Positions 7,612 to 14,087 of a DNA stretch of 22,492 nucleotides are shown here, piece by piece. The notes under the pieces were generated by a model. That model was not told the DNA's origin. It saw only the letters and a program-made list of their open reading frames with translations, and made no database searches. The stretch covers positions 1 to 22,492 of the forward strand of contig JANNAV010000252.1 of NCBI GenBank assembly GCA_031384695.1, given 5' to 3'. The number at the start of each line of letters is the position of its first letter. Position 1 is the first letter of the stretch. Made by a program: the position numbers and the translations under genes. Source of the stretch: JANNAV01 sp031384695. Lineage in GTDB: Bacteria; Pseudomonadota; Alphaproteobacteria; Rhodobacterales; Rhodobacteraceae.

Positions 7612-8649
7612 TCAGCTATCGTAATCAATCACATGGCGCAGTTGCTTTTCAAACTCCAGCGCCTTGCCGGTGCCAAGGGCCACGCAGTTCAGCGACTCGT
7701 TGGCAACCGAGATCGAAAGGCCGGTCTGTTCGCGCAGGGAAAGATCGAGATCACCCAGCAAAGCACCGCCGCCCGTCAGCATCACGCCGCGATCGACGAT
7801 ATCGGCGGCAAGATCGGGCGGGGTGGTTTCCAGCGCCTGCATCACCGCGTCGCAGATCTGCTGCACGGGTTCCGACAGCGCCTCGGCCACCTGGGCCTGA
7901 TTGATCTCGGTTTCCTTGGGCACGCCATTCAGCAGATCGCGGCCCCGGATCACGATGGACGAGCCGCGCCCGTCATCGGGCATCCGGGCAGTGCCGATCG
8001 AGGTTTTGATCCGCTCGGCGGTGCTCTCGCCGATCAGCAGGTTCTGGTGGCGGCGCAGATACGAGATGATCGCCTCGTCCATCCTGTCGCCCCCTACCCG
8101 CACCGAGCGGGCATAGACGATATCGCCAAGGCTGAGAACGGCAACCTCGGTGGTGCCGCCGCCGATATCAACCACCATGTTGCCGGTGGGATCGGTGATC
8201 GGCATGCCGGCACCGATAGCCGCCGCTATAGGCTCGGCGATCAGCCCTGCGCGCCGCGCCCCTGCCGACAGCACCGACTGGCGGATGGCGCGCTTTTCAA
8301 CCGGGGTGGCACCGTAGGGCACGCAAACGATGATCTTGGGTTTGGAGAACGAGGTGCGTTTGTGGACCTTGCGGATGAAATGCTTGATCATCTCTTCGGC
8401 CACGTCGAAATCGGCGATCACGCCGTCGCGCATCGGGCGGATTGCCTGTATTGAGCCCGGCGTGCGGCCCAGCATCAGTTTGGCATCCTCGCCCACGGCC
8501 AGAACCTGCTTTTTGCCATCCTTGACATGATAGGCCACCACCGAAGGCTCGTTCAGCACGATGCCTTTGCCGCGCACATAGACGAGCGTGTTGGCGGTGC
8601 CGAGGTCGATGGCCATATCGGAGGAGAAGAGGCTCGAAAGTATCGACAT
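7612..8649 (-). CDS. mreB: Actin-like cell-shape protein MreB
   Basis: A 345-residue bacterial actin that forms membrane-bound filaments orienting the elongasome. Nucleotide-binding motifs are DLGTANTLVY (phosphate 1, residues 16-25), VVDIGGGTTEVAVLS (phosphate 2) and the adenosine motif LTGGGALL. Length and sequence are those of canonical MreB. The AAGGA on the minus strand about 10 bases before the ATG suits the chosen start. It is the first gene of the mre run. Upstream, a weak candidate promoter (minus strand TTCGCT at 8740-8745, 16 bases, TATATG at 8718-8723) can be drawn, but it matches consensus poorly. The gene probably used to lie directly downstream of leuA; a leuA fragment remains about 190 bases upstream. 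Confidence 0.98.
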   Translation of the reverse strand: MSILSSLFSSDMAIDLGTANTLVYVRGKGIVLNEPSVVAYHVKDGKKQVLAVGEDAKLMLGRTPGSIQAIRPMRDGVIADFDVAEEMIKHFIRKVHKRTSFSKPKIIVCVPYGATPVEKRAIRQSVLSAGARRAGLIAEPIAAAIGAGMPITDPTGNMVVDIGGGTTEVAVLSLGDIVYARSVRVGGDRMDEAIISYLRRHQNLLIGESTAERIKTSIGTARMPDDGRGSSIVIRGRDLLNGVPKETEINQAQVAEALSEPVQQICDAVMQALETTPPDLAADIVDRGVMLTGGGALLGDLDLSLREQTGLSISVANESLNCVALGTGKALEFEKQLRHVIDYDS

Positions 8650-8840
8650 GCTCGGGTGATCCTTGAAGCGTGAGACGAAGGCACCCGCGACTCAGGCGGG
8701 GCTGAGGCGGGCGTATTCATATAGAGCCGCATATCTGTGAGCGAAAGCGATTAAGCCAGACGCGGCGTCTATCCGCCCGGATACCCCGGCTTTGTACTTT
8801 CAGAACATTGCATGGCCAAAAAGGGGATGGATTTCGAGTG

Positions 8841-9014
8841 ATCCTTGTAGTTTACCGATTTTTTATCAATATCGGGGGCGGTTTTCTGCCGCCGCACCAC
8901 CAATTTATTCAGCGCATTCACATAGGCTTTGACGCTTGCGACCACGGTATCGGTATCGGCAAACCCGTCGGTGACGATGCGCCCTGCCTCTTCCATGCGG
9001 ACCGGAATGGTGGC
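8841..9014 (-). pseudogene. Displaced, diverged 3' fragment of leuA (58 codons)
   Basis: The minus-strand translation matches the C-terminal regulatory domain of the intact LeuA in 45 of 58 residues (hand alignment against 9934-10107), including ADTDTVVASVKAY, VRRQK and KSVNYKD. At DNA level about 127 of 174 bases agree, and most differences are silent. The homology begins abruptly just past the SRPBCC stop codon at 9022, with no start codon or leuA body. The frame runs open to a stop at 8769, past where LeuA ends, with unrelated residues after KD. It looks like the original leuA end, orphaned when the ArsR/SRPBCC pair arrived with its own leuA end. The remaining interval 8650-8840 holds only mreB upstream sequence. 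Confidence 0.85.
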
Positions 9015-9021
9015 TGAGCCG

Positions 9022-9528
9022 CTAAGAAGGTGACGCCAGCGCGCGCGCCACGCCTTCCAACTGGTCAAAGGCAGAACCGATACCTTCCAGCATGCCGATA
9101 CCCAGATACTCGGCCTTCATCTCGGCCGAGTGGAACAGGATCGCGGTGGTGACGGTCGTCTTGCCGCCCTGTTCGTCAAAAGTGGTGGTCATCACCATCG
9201 GTGCACTGTGCTTCAGGTTCATCTCGCCGCCCTTGCCGTCTTCGAACGCATTGTCATAGACGATCCGGGTGTTGGCCACGATCTCCAGAAAGGTGCCGCC
9301 GAAGGGGGGGCCTTCGAGGCCGTCGGGGCCGGTCATGATCATCCGCCATTTGCCGCCGACGCGGAAATCGGCCTCGCAGGTGGTTACCGGATAGTCCAGC
9401 GGGCCGAACCAGCGCATCCAGTGTTCGGGCCGGGAATGGGCGAGGAACAGATACTTCGCCGGGACATTCATCACACGGCTGATCGAGGCCATGCGTGATG
9501 CCGCTGGGTCATTCGGTTTGGTCGTCAT
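9022..9528 (-). CDS. SRPBCC (AHSA1/START-like) domain protein
   Basis: A 168-residue cytoplasmic protein of the AHSA1-type SRPBCC fold, a helix-grip barrel with a hydrophobic pocket. Typical motifs are the early PAKYLFLAHSRPEHWMRWFGP, DFRVGGKWRM in the middle, and a C-terminal helix around GMLEGIGSAFDQLEGVARAL. The ATG overlaps the 3' end of the ArsR-type gene by 20 bases, so the two are translationally linked. ArsR plus SRPBCC pairs are common in bacteria, and the ligand or substrate is usually unknown; none can be named here. The pair sits between the intact leuA and an orphan leuA end and was probably acquired horizontally. Confidence 0.88.
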   Translation of the reverse strand: MTTKPNDPAASRMASISRVMNVPAKYLFLAHSRPEHWMRWFGPLDYPVTTCEADFRVGGKWRMIMTGPDGLEGPPFGGTFLEIVANTRIVYDNAFEDGKGGEMNLKHSAPMVMTTTFDEQGGKTTVTTAILFHSAEMKAEYLGIGMLEGIGSAFDQLEGVARALASPS

Positions 9529-9859
9529 TCGAGGTCTCCCGTTGCTGAAGTTCTTTCGCCCCGATTTCGAGGCGATAAAGCCGGTCTTCCATCAGTTGCC
9601 GATAAGGACCGAACCAGTTGTCCAGCGCCGCCAGCGCTGCGGGGTTCAGCCGCACAGGCCGCAGATTGGCCTGCCGCCCACGCGTGACCAGACCGGCGGC
9701 GGCGAGGATCTTGAGATGGATCGAGATCGTCGGCTGGCTGAGAGCGAAAGGCGCGCCAAGTTCGCCCGCCAAGGCTTCGCCGTGCCGCAGCCTGTCAAGG
9801 ATGGCGCGCCGGGTGGGATTGGCGAGGGCCGAGAGGACCAGATCGAGAGATGGTTGCAT
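9509..9859 (-). CDS. ArsR/SmtB-family winged-helix regulator
   Basis: A 116-residue winged-helix repressor-type protein: DLVLSALANPTRRAILDRL, then a recognition region LSQPTISIHLKILAAAGLVTRG. It contains no cysteine, so it lacks the thiolate metal-binding motif of arsenic or cadmium sensors; its signal is more likely organic, or is relieved another way. The ATG at 9859 follows a 36-base perfect inverted repeat by only four bases, suggesting autorepression. It overlaps the SRPBCC gene by 20 bases, so the pair is one transcription unit, and the SRPBCC protein may handle the compound this regulator senses (inference from the common pairing). Confidence 0.92.
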   Translation of the reverse strand: MQPSLDLVLSALANPTRRAILDRLRHGEALAGELGAPFALSQPTISIHLKILAAAGLVTRGRQANLRPVRLNPAALAALDNWFGPYRQLMEDRLYRLEIGAKELQQRETSNDDQTE

Positions 9860-9863
9860 CTGT

Positions 9864-9899
9864 GAATCTCTATATTGACTATCATCAATATAGAGATTC
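9864..9899 (-). promoter_or_regulatory. 36-bp perfect inverted repeat, probable ArsR-type operator (or leuA hairpin)
   Basis: Perfect 15-base arms, GAATCTCTATATTGA and its complement, are separated by CTATCA. The element is very AT-rich in a GC-rich setting, ends four bases before the ArsR-type start codon, and lies 25 bases past the leuA stop. Position and symmetry suit autoregulation by the ArsR-type dimer, with the promoter and ribosome site (AGAG) inside the palindrome. As RNA it would form a long hairpin that could also end the leuA transcript. Confidence 0.7.
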
Positions 9900-9924
9900 T
9901 TTTATTCTTGGCAAGGCGGCGTGG

Positions 9925-11496
9925 TCACCCCGCATCCTTGTAGTTGACCGACTTCATGTCACTGTCGGGCGCAGACTTTTGCCGCCGCACCAGCAGCCTG
10001 TTGAGGGCATTGATGTAGGCCTTGACCGAGGCCACGACCGTATCGGTATCGGCGGATTGGCCGGTGACGATGCGGCCCTCCTCTTCCAGCCGCACGGTTA
10101 CCGTGGCCTGCGCATCGGTGCCTTCGGTGACGGCGGCCACCTGATAGAGTTGCAGGCGCGCGTGGTGCGGGAACAGCATCTTGACGCAGGTGAAAGCCGC
10201 ATCCACCGGGCCGTCGCCGGTGGCGCGGGTGGAATGATCGGTGCCCTCGATGGTCAGCACCATTTCGGCCTCTTGCGGGCTATCGGTGCCGCAGACGACG
10301 CGGAGGCGTTTCAGTTGCAGATGGTCATGGGCGTCCATCGTCGCCTCATCCGCCACAAGGGCAATCAGGTCGTCGTCGTAGACCTCTTTCTTGCGGTCGG
10401 CCAAGGCTTTGAAGCGGACAAAGACATCGTTGAGCTGGTTGTCAGCCATCTCGAACCCCAGATCGCGCAGTTTGGCGCGCAGCGCGGCGCGGCCGGAATG
10501 TTTGCCCATGGTGATGTTCTGCTGCGACAGGCCAATGTCTTCGGGACGCATGATCTCGAAGGTCTCGACGTTTTTCAGCACACCATCCTGATGGATGCCG
10601 CTTTCGTGCAGGAAGGCGTTCTTGCCGACGATGGCCTTGTTGAACTGCACCGGAAAGCCGGAAACCGAGGCGACGCGGCGCGAGAGGTTCATGATTTTGG
10701 TGGTGTCGATGGCGGTTTTGTAGGGCATGATATCATTGCGCACCCGCATCGCCATCACCACTTCCTCAAGTGCCGTGTTGCCCGCGCGTTCGCCCAAGCC
10801 GTTGATCGTGCACTCAATTTGCCGTGCGCCTGCTTCGACTGCGGCCAAAGCATTGGCCGTCGCCATCCCCAGATCGTTGTGGCAGTGGGTGGCGAAGATG
10901 ATGGCATCGGCGCCGGGCACACGGTTGAGCAACATGGTGATCAGGGCCGCACTTTCGCGCGGCGCGGTGTAGCCGACGGTATCGGGGATGTTGATGGTGG
11001 TGGCACCGGCCTTGATGGCAATCTCGACCACGCGGCACAGGTAATCATGTTCGGTGCGGGTGGCATCCATCGGCGACCATTGCACGTTGTCGCACAGGTT
11101 GCGGGCGTGGGTGACGGTATCGTGGATGCGTTCCGCCATCTGGTCCATATCGAGATTGGGGATGGCGCGGTGCAGCGGCGAGGTGCCGATGAAGGTGTGG
11201 ATGCGGGGGGAGGTGGCGTGGCGCACCGCATCCCAACAGCGGTCGATATCCTTGAAGGAGGCGCGGGCGAGGCCGCAGATGGTGGCGTTTTTGGCGCGTC
11301 TGGCGATTTCCGAGACGGCGGCGAAATCACCTTCGGAGGCGATGGGAAAGCCCGCTTCGATGATATCGACGCCCATTTCATCCAGAAGGCCCGCGATTTC
11401 GACCTTTTCGTCATGGGTCATGGTGGCGCCGGGCGATTGTTCGCCGTCACGCAAGGTGGTGTCGAAGATGAAAACGCGGGGTTGGGGGGTGGTCAT
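9925..11496 (-). CDS. leuA: 2-isopropylmalate synthase (LeuA)
   Basis: A 523-residue enzyme that condenses acetyl-CoA with 2-ketoisovalerate, the first committed step of leucine synthesis. The catalytic TIM barrel starts with FDTTLRDGEQSPG (residues 11-23) and carries the metal-binding THCHND and the signature LHESGIHQDG. The C-terminal leucine-sensing domain occupies about residues 390-523. The length is that of normal bacterial LeuA. The start at 11496 (MTTPQPRVF) has AAGGA about 10 bases upstream; 23 further in-frame residues lie inside the leader region and are rejected. Expression is probably controlled by the leucine leader at 11537-11664. The last 58 residues match a second, displaced copy near mreB, so the 3' end of this gene may be of foreign origin although the frame is intact. 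Confidence 0.97.
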   Translation of the reverse strand: MTTPQPRVFIFDTTLRDGEQSPGATMTHDEKVEIAGLLDEMGVDIIEAGFPIASEGDFAAVSEIARRAKNATICGLARASFKDIDRCWDAVRHATSPRIHTFIGTSPLHRAIPNLDMDQMAERIHDTVTHARNLCDNVQWSPMDATRTEHDYLCRVVEIAIKAGATTINIPDTVGYTAPRESAALITMLLNRVPGADAIIFATHCHNDLGMATANALAAVEAGARQIECTINGLGERAGNTALEEVVMAMRVRNDIMPYKTAIDTTKIMNLSRRVASVSGFPVQFNKAIVGKNAFLHESGIHQDGVLKNVETFEIMRPEDIGLSQQNITMGKHSGRAALRAKLRDLGFEMADNQLNDVFVRFKALADRKKEVYDDDLIALVADEATMDAHDHLQLKRLRVVCGTDSPQEAEMVLTIEGTDHSTRATGDGPVDAAFTCVKMLFPHHARLQLYQVAAVTEGTDAQATVTVRLEEEGRIVTGQSADTDTVVASVKAYINALNRLLVRRQKSAPDSDMKSVNYKDAG

Positions 11497-11536
11497 GGCT
11501 TGGATCCTTGGGCTTGCTTTGGGGGGGTTGGCTTCC

Positions 11537-11584
11537 GGGCGCGTCTCACCTCCGAGCGTTCGCACCCAAGGGCACGCTCAGAGG
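11537..11584 (-). promoter_or_regulatory. Alternative hairpins of a probable leuA attenuator
   Basis: Two stems compete. Stem A pairs minus-strand CCTCTGAGCG (plus 11575-11584, overlapping the leader stop codon) with CGCTCGGAGG (11549-11558): ten pairs with one G-U. Stem B pairs GGGTGCG (11561-11567), which lies in the stem A loop, with CGCGCCC (11537-11543). A ribosome stalled on the Leu codons at 11590-11601 would cover or approach the first arm of stem A. No U-run follows either stem, so the mechanism could be Rho-dependent or translational rather than classical intrinsic termination. Confidence 0.5.
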
Positions 11585-11664
11585 CGGCTAAGAAGCAGCA
11601 GCGCAGCCGGGCCTTGCGTGCGGGGCACGGCGGGGACAGCGGCGAAGGGCAAGGTTTTGGCCAT
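11578..11664 (-). CDS. Putative leucine leader peptide (LeuL-like), 28 residues
   Basis: A short ORF from ATG at 11664 to TGA at 11578. It begins MAKTLPF and ends GPAALLLLSRL, with four consecutive leucine codons (CTG CTG CTT CTT) and another as the last sense codon. A short leader with a run of the pathway's product amino acid, about 80 bases ahead of leuA, is the standard arrangement for ribosome-mediated attenuation. No ribosome-binding site precedes the ATG, but a TATAGT -10-like hexamer ends only seven bases upstream, so the message may be leaderless. The ORF is read from sequence; its translation is inferred. Confidence 0.65.
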   Translation of the reverse strand: MAKTLPFAAVPAVPRTQGPAALLLLSRL

Positions 11665-11670
11665 CGGTCG

Positions 11671-11676
11671 ACTATA
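11671..11676 (-). promoter_or_regulatory. Candidate -10 element for the leu leader transcript
   Basis: Minus-strand TATAGT matches the sigma-70 -10 consensus in five of six bases and would place the transcription start at or next to the leader ATG (11664). No convincing -35 hexamer is seen at the normal distance. Confidence 0.4.
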
Positions 11677-11740
11677 CGGGGGATTCGCGCGAAGAAAAGG
11701 GGGGTGGGTGGAAAAAGCGGTACTGTGTGGCAGAGGGCGG

Positions 11741-11776
11741 AGCCTCCGGCGGGGATATTTAAGCTAAGGTGAATGG
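11741..11776 (+). repeat. GGGATATTT extragenic motif, copy 1
   Basis: A GC-rich segment (GCCTCCGGC) is followed by GGGGATATTTAAG and then a purine-rich tail (CTAAGGTGAATGG). A closely similar arrangement is found at 18062-18096 ahead of the MATE gene. It lies between the divergent leuA leader and the dehydrogenase gene. Confidence 0.5.
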
Positions 11777-11831
11777 ACAAGGGGGCGGGCGGGGTTAGGT
11801 GATTGGGGGGCAGGGTGGATATGGGGGCGGG

Positions 11832-12491
11832 ATGCGGAGTTTGGTGATTGGGGCTTCGGGCGGGATCGGGGCGGCTTTGGTGCGGGCTTTGGCCGCACAG
11901 GGCGAGGTGGTGGGGGTATCGCGGTCGGGCGACGGGTTGGATGTGACCGATGAGGTATCGGTTGCGGCGGTGATGGGGGGGCTTGCCGGGCCGTTCGAGC
12001 GGGTGATCGTGGCGACGGGGGCGTTGGAAATTGGCGGCTTGGGGCCGGAAAAATCGTTGCGGGCGTTGAGTGCTGCGGCGCTGGCGGCGCAGTTTGCGTT
12101 GAACGCGATTGGGCCGGCGCTGGTTTTGAAACATGCAGTGCGGTTGTTGCCAAGGGACAGAGTGGCGCGGTTTGCGGTGTTGTCGGCGCGGGTGGGCTCG
12201 ATCGGGGATAACGCGTTGGGGGGGTGGTATGCGTACCGCGCGGCCAAGGCGGGGTTGAACCAGTTGATCCATACCGGGGCCATCGAGGTGGCGCGGTCGC
12301 ACCCTGAGGCGGTGGTGGTGTGTCTGCATCCGGGGACGGTGGCGACCGGGTTGAGCAAGGTCCACGGGGCGGGGCATGCGGCGGTGGCGCCGGAGGTGGC
12401 GGCGGGACATGTGCTGGCGGTGCTGGACGGGTTGACGGCGGCAGAGACGGGCGGGTTTTTCGATTGGGCGGGGACGCGGATCAAGTGGTGA
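11832..12491 (+). CDS. Short-chain dehydrogenase/reductase (SDR family)
   Basis: A 219-residue NAD(P)-dependent oxidoreductase of the classical SDR fold. The cofactor motif GASGGIGAALVRAL begins at residue 7, the active-site YAYRAAK (YxxxK) comes near residue 136, and LHPGTVATGL follows as the typical PG motif. The N-terminal half is shortened relative to the usual 250 residues, as in compact CsgA-like SDRs. The start is ATG 11832, which begins directly at the first beta strand (MRSLVIGASGG). The ribosome site is poor, and upstream in-frame starts would add a glycine-rich stretch lacking any fold signal. It diverges from leuA and converges with the MORN gene, the two stop codons being 10 bases apart. 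The substrate is unknown. Confidence 0.88.
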   Translation: MRSLVIGASGGIGAALVRALAAQGEVVGVSRSGDGLDVTDEVSVAAVMGGLAGPFERVIVATGALEIGGLGPEKSLRALSAAALAAQFALNAIGPALVLKHAVRLLPRDRVARFAVLSARVGSIGDNALGGWYAYRAAKAGLNQLIHTGAIEVARSHPEAVVVCLHPGTVATGLSKVHGAGHAAVAPEVAAGHVLAVLDGLTAAETGGFFDWAGTRIKW

Positions 12492-12501
12492 AGGGCGCGG
12501 G

Positions 12502-13941
12502 TCAGGGAGTAGCGGGGGCTGCGGGGAGTGGGGCTTCGGCGGCAGGGTTTTCGGGGGCTGGGGCGGTCATCACACCTTTGGTCCATTGGCCTGACGCCTC
12601 TTGCCCGTCGGCGTAGCGCAGTTTGCCGGTGCCTTCGCGGCGGCCGGCGACGAACGCGCCTTCATAAACATCGCCGCCGGGGTAGGTGGCGATGCCGTTG
12701 CCCTGCATCTGGCCCGCTTGCCAATCGCCGGTGTAACTGAAGCCATCGGGTTGGGTGAGGGTGCCCGTGCCATGGCGCAGGCCCGCCTGAAAGCCGCCGG
12801 TATAGGTGGCGCCATCGGCCCAGGTGGCGGTGCCCTGTCCCGCGCGCGCGCCGGATTTCCATTGACCTTCATAGACATAGCCATCGGCATAGGTCATCTT
12901 GCCGCTGCCCTCGGGTTTGGAGGCGACGAAATCGCCGGTATAGGTGCTGCCATTGGCATAGGTGGCGGTGCCGCGGCCGGTGATGGCACCGGCAGACCAT
13001 GCGCCCTCATAAGACGAGGCATCGGCATAGGTAATCTTGCCAGTACCTTGAGGCAGGTCGGCGGCAAAGGCACCCTCGTAGGCCGAGCCATCGGTATAGG
13101 CCATGCGGCCCGCACCCTGCATCCGCCCGGCCTGCCAATCGCCGGTGTAGGTGGTGCCGTCACGGGCGGTGAAGATGCCCTTGCCCTGCCGTTTGTCACC
13201 GGCAAAGCTGCCCTGATAGACATCGCCATTGGCATAGGTGACGCGGCCTTCGCCGGCGCGCAAGCCTTCGGCAAAGCTGCCCTCATAGATATCGCCGTTG
13301 GGTTGGGTCAGCTTGCCGCGGCCGTTGATCTGGCCCCCGGCCCAATCGCCGACATAGGTGAGGCCATCGGGCATGGTCAGGGTGCCCGCGCCCTGCCGCA
13401 CGCCTTTTGCCAGCGTGCCATCATAGACCGCGCCATCGGCATAGGTGATGCGGCCGCGCCCATCTTTCTGGCCGTCCACCCAAGCGCCTTCATAGCGGTT
13501 GCCTTCGGCATCGGTGATGCGGCCCTGCCCGTGATGCTTGCCTGCCACAAAGCCGCCCTCGTAAACCGCGCCATCGGCATAAGCCGCAACGCCTTTGCCG
13601 GTCATCGCCCCATCGGCCCAATCGCCTTCGTAACTGCCGCCATTGGCAAAATTGATCTTGCCGGTGCCTTCGGGTTTGCCGGACCGGAACTGACCCTCGT
13701 AGACCGAGCCGTTGGGATAGCGGGCGGTGCCTTTGCCGGTGATCTCGCCCGCCACCCATTCGCCGGAATATTCATAGCCGTTGGGCAGTTTATAGCTGCC
13801 GGTGCCGTCCTGCAGACCGTTGCGGAAAGTGCCTTCGTAGACCGAGCCATCGTCGTACTGCTTGGAGACCACCTCGCCTTCGGCATGGGCCGGTTGCGCC
13901 GCCAGCGCCAGTGCCAACACGAGTATTCCCGACAGCCTCAT
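12502..13941 (-). CDS. Exported MORN-repeat protein
   Basis: A 479-residue protein with a Sec-type signal peptide (residues 1-20, likely cut after PAHA). Residues 34-447 contain 18 consecutive 23-residue MORN repeats of the form (V/S/T)YEGxFxxGxxxGxGxxxYxDG, with no insertion or deletion. A partial nineteenth unit (EASGQWTKG) and a short Pro/Ala-rich tail follow. MORN repeats form an elongated twisted beta sheet, in other proteins used for protein or lipid contact. No catalytic domain is attached, so a periplasmic or surface scaffold role is inferred, not shown. A candidate promoter is at 13975-14002. It diverges from nadE and converges with the SDR gene. A 483-residue reading frame on the opposite strand is a shadow of the repeats. 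Confidence 0.93.
   Translation of the reverse strand: MRLSGILVLALALAAQPAHAEGEVVSKQYDDGSVYEGTFRNGLQDGTGSYKLPNGYEYSGEWVAGEITGKGTARYPNGSVYEGQFRSGKPEGTGKINFANGGSYEGDWADGAMTGKGVAAYADGAVYEGGFVAGKHHGQGRITDAEGNRYEGAWVDGQKDGRGRITYADGAVYDGTLAKGVRQGAGTLTMPDGLTYVGDWAGGQINGRGKLTQPNGDIYEGSFAEGLRAGEGRVTYANGDVYQGSFAGDKRQGKGIFTARDGTTYTGDWQAGRMQGAGRMAYTDGSAYEGAFAADLPQGTGKITYADASSYEGAWSAGAITGRGTATYANGSTYTGDFVASKPEGSGKMTYADGYVYEGQWKSGARAGQGTATWADGATYTGGFQAGLRHGTGTLTQPDGFSYTGDWQAGQMQGNGIATYPGGDVYEGAFVAGRREGTGKLRYADGQEASGQWTKGVMTAPAPENPAAEAPLPAAPATP
12601..13842 (-). repeat. 69-bp coding tandem repeat (18 units) encoding MORN motifs
   Basis: The array is exactly 18 x 69 bases. Units diverge in sequence but not in length, with recurrent blocks such as GCGCCATCGGCATAGG (plus-strand reading). 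The uniform period suggests growth by in-frame duplication with strong constraint on unit length. Confidence 0.9.
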
Positions 13942-13974
13942 TGCGCACCTGTGACTTCATTGCCAAAGTCGTAC

Positions 13975-14002
13975 CTTAAACGCGGGGTGCCGCCTCTGAC
14001 AA
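13975..14002 (-). promoter_or_regulatory. Candidate promoter of the MORN gene
   Basis: Minus-strand TTGTCA (13997-14002), a 16-base spacer and TTTAAG (13975-13980) resemble sigma-70 hexamers (5/6 and 4/6). They lie 34 bases ahead of the start codon. Confidence 0.4.
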
Positions 14003-14087
14003 GTACGGGGTGGCTGAGGCGGGCGGCTTTCCCTTGGCGGGGAACCTGCTAGAACCCATTTGAGACAGAGATGGAGATGGTCTGGAC

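Noticed and set aside
8769..9068. The 99-codon open frame as a genuine small gene
   Set aside because: Its first residues are an out-of-frame reading of the SRPBCC 3' end and the rest is leuA homology, so it is a composite of a shadow and a gene fragment.
11497..11565. The in-frame N-terminal extension of LeuA (23 residues)
   Set aside because: It falls in the attenuator hairpin region. The start at 11496 has a good ribosome site and gives the family's usual N terminus.
9850..11772. A 640-codon plus-strand open frame opposite leuA
   Set aside because: It is an antisense shadow of a high-GC coding sequence: low complexity, rich in Gly, His and Asp, no domain signal, while the opposite strand encodes an unmistakable LeuA.
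12601..13842. The regular 69-bp repeats as a possible CRISPR array
   Set aside because: The whole period is coding and diverged. There are no identical repeats with unique spacers and no cas genes.
12601..14052. A 483-codon plus-strand open frame with regular Gly/Ile/Ala repeats
   Set aside because: Its periodicity is inherited from the MORN repeats on the opposite strand. The minus-strand protein has a signal peptide, correct MORN motifs and a promoter.
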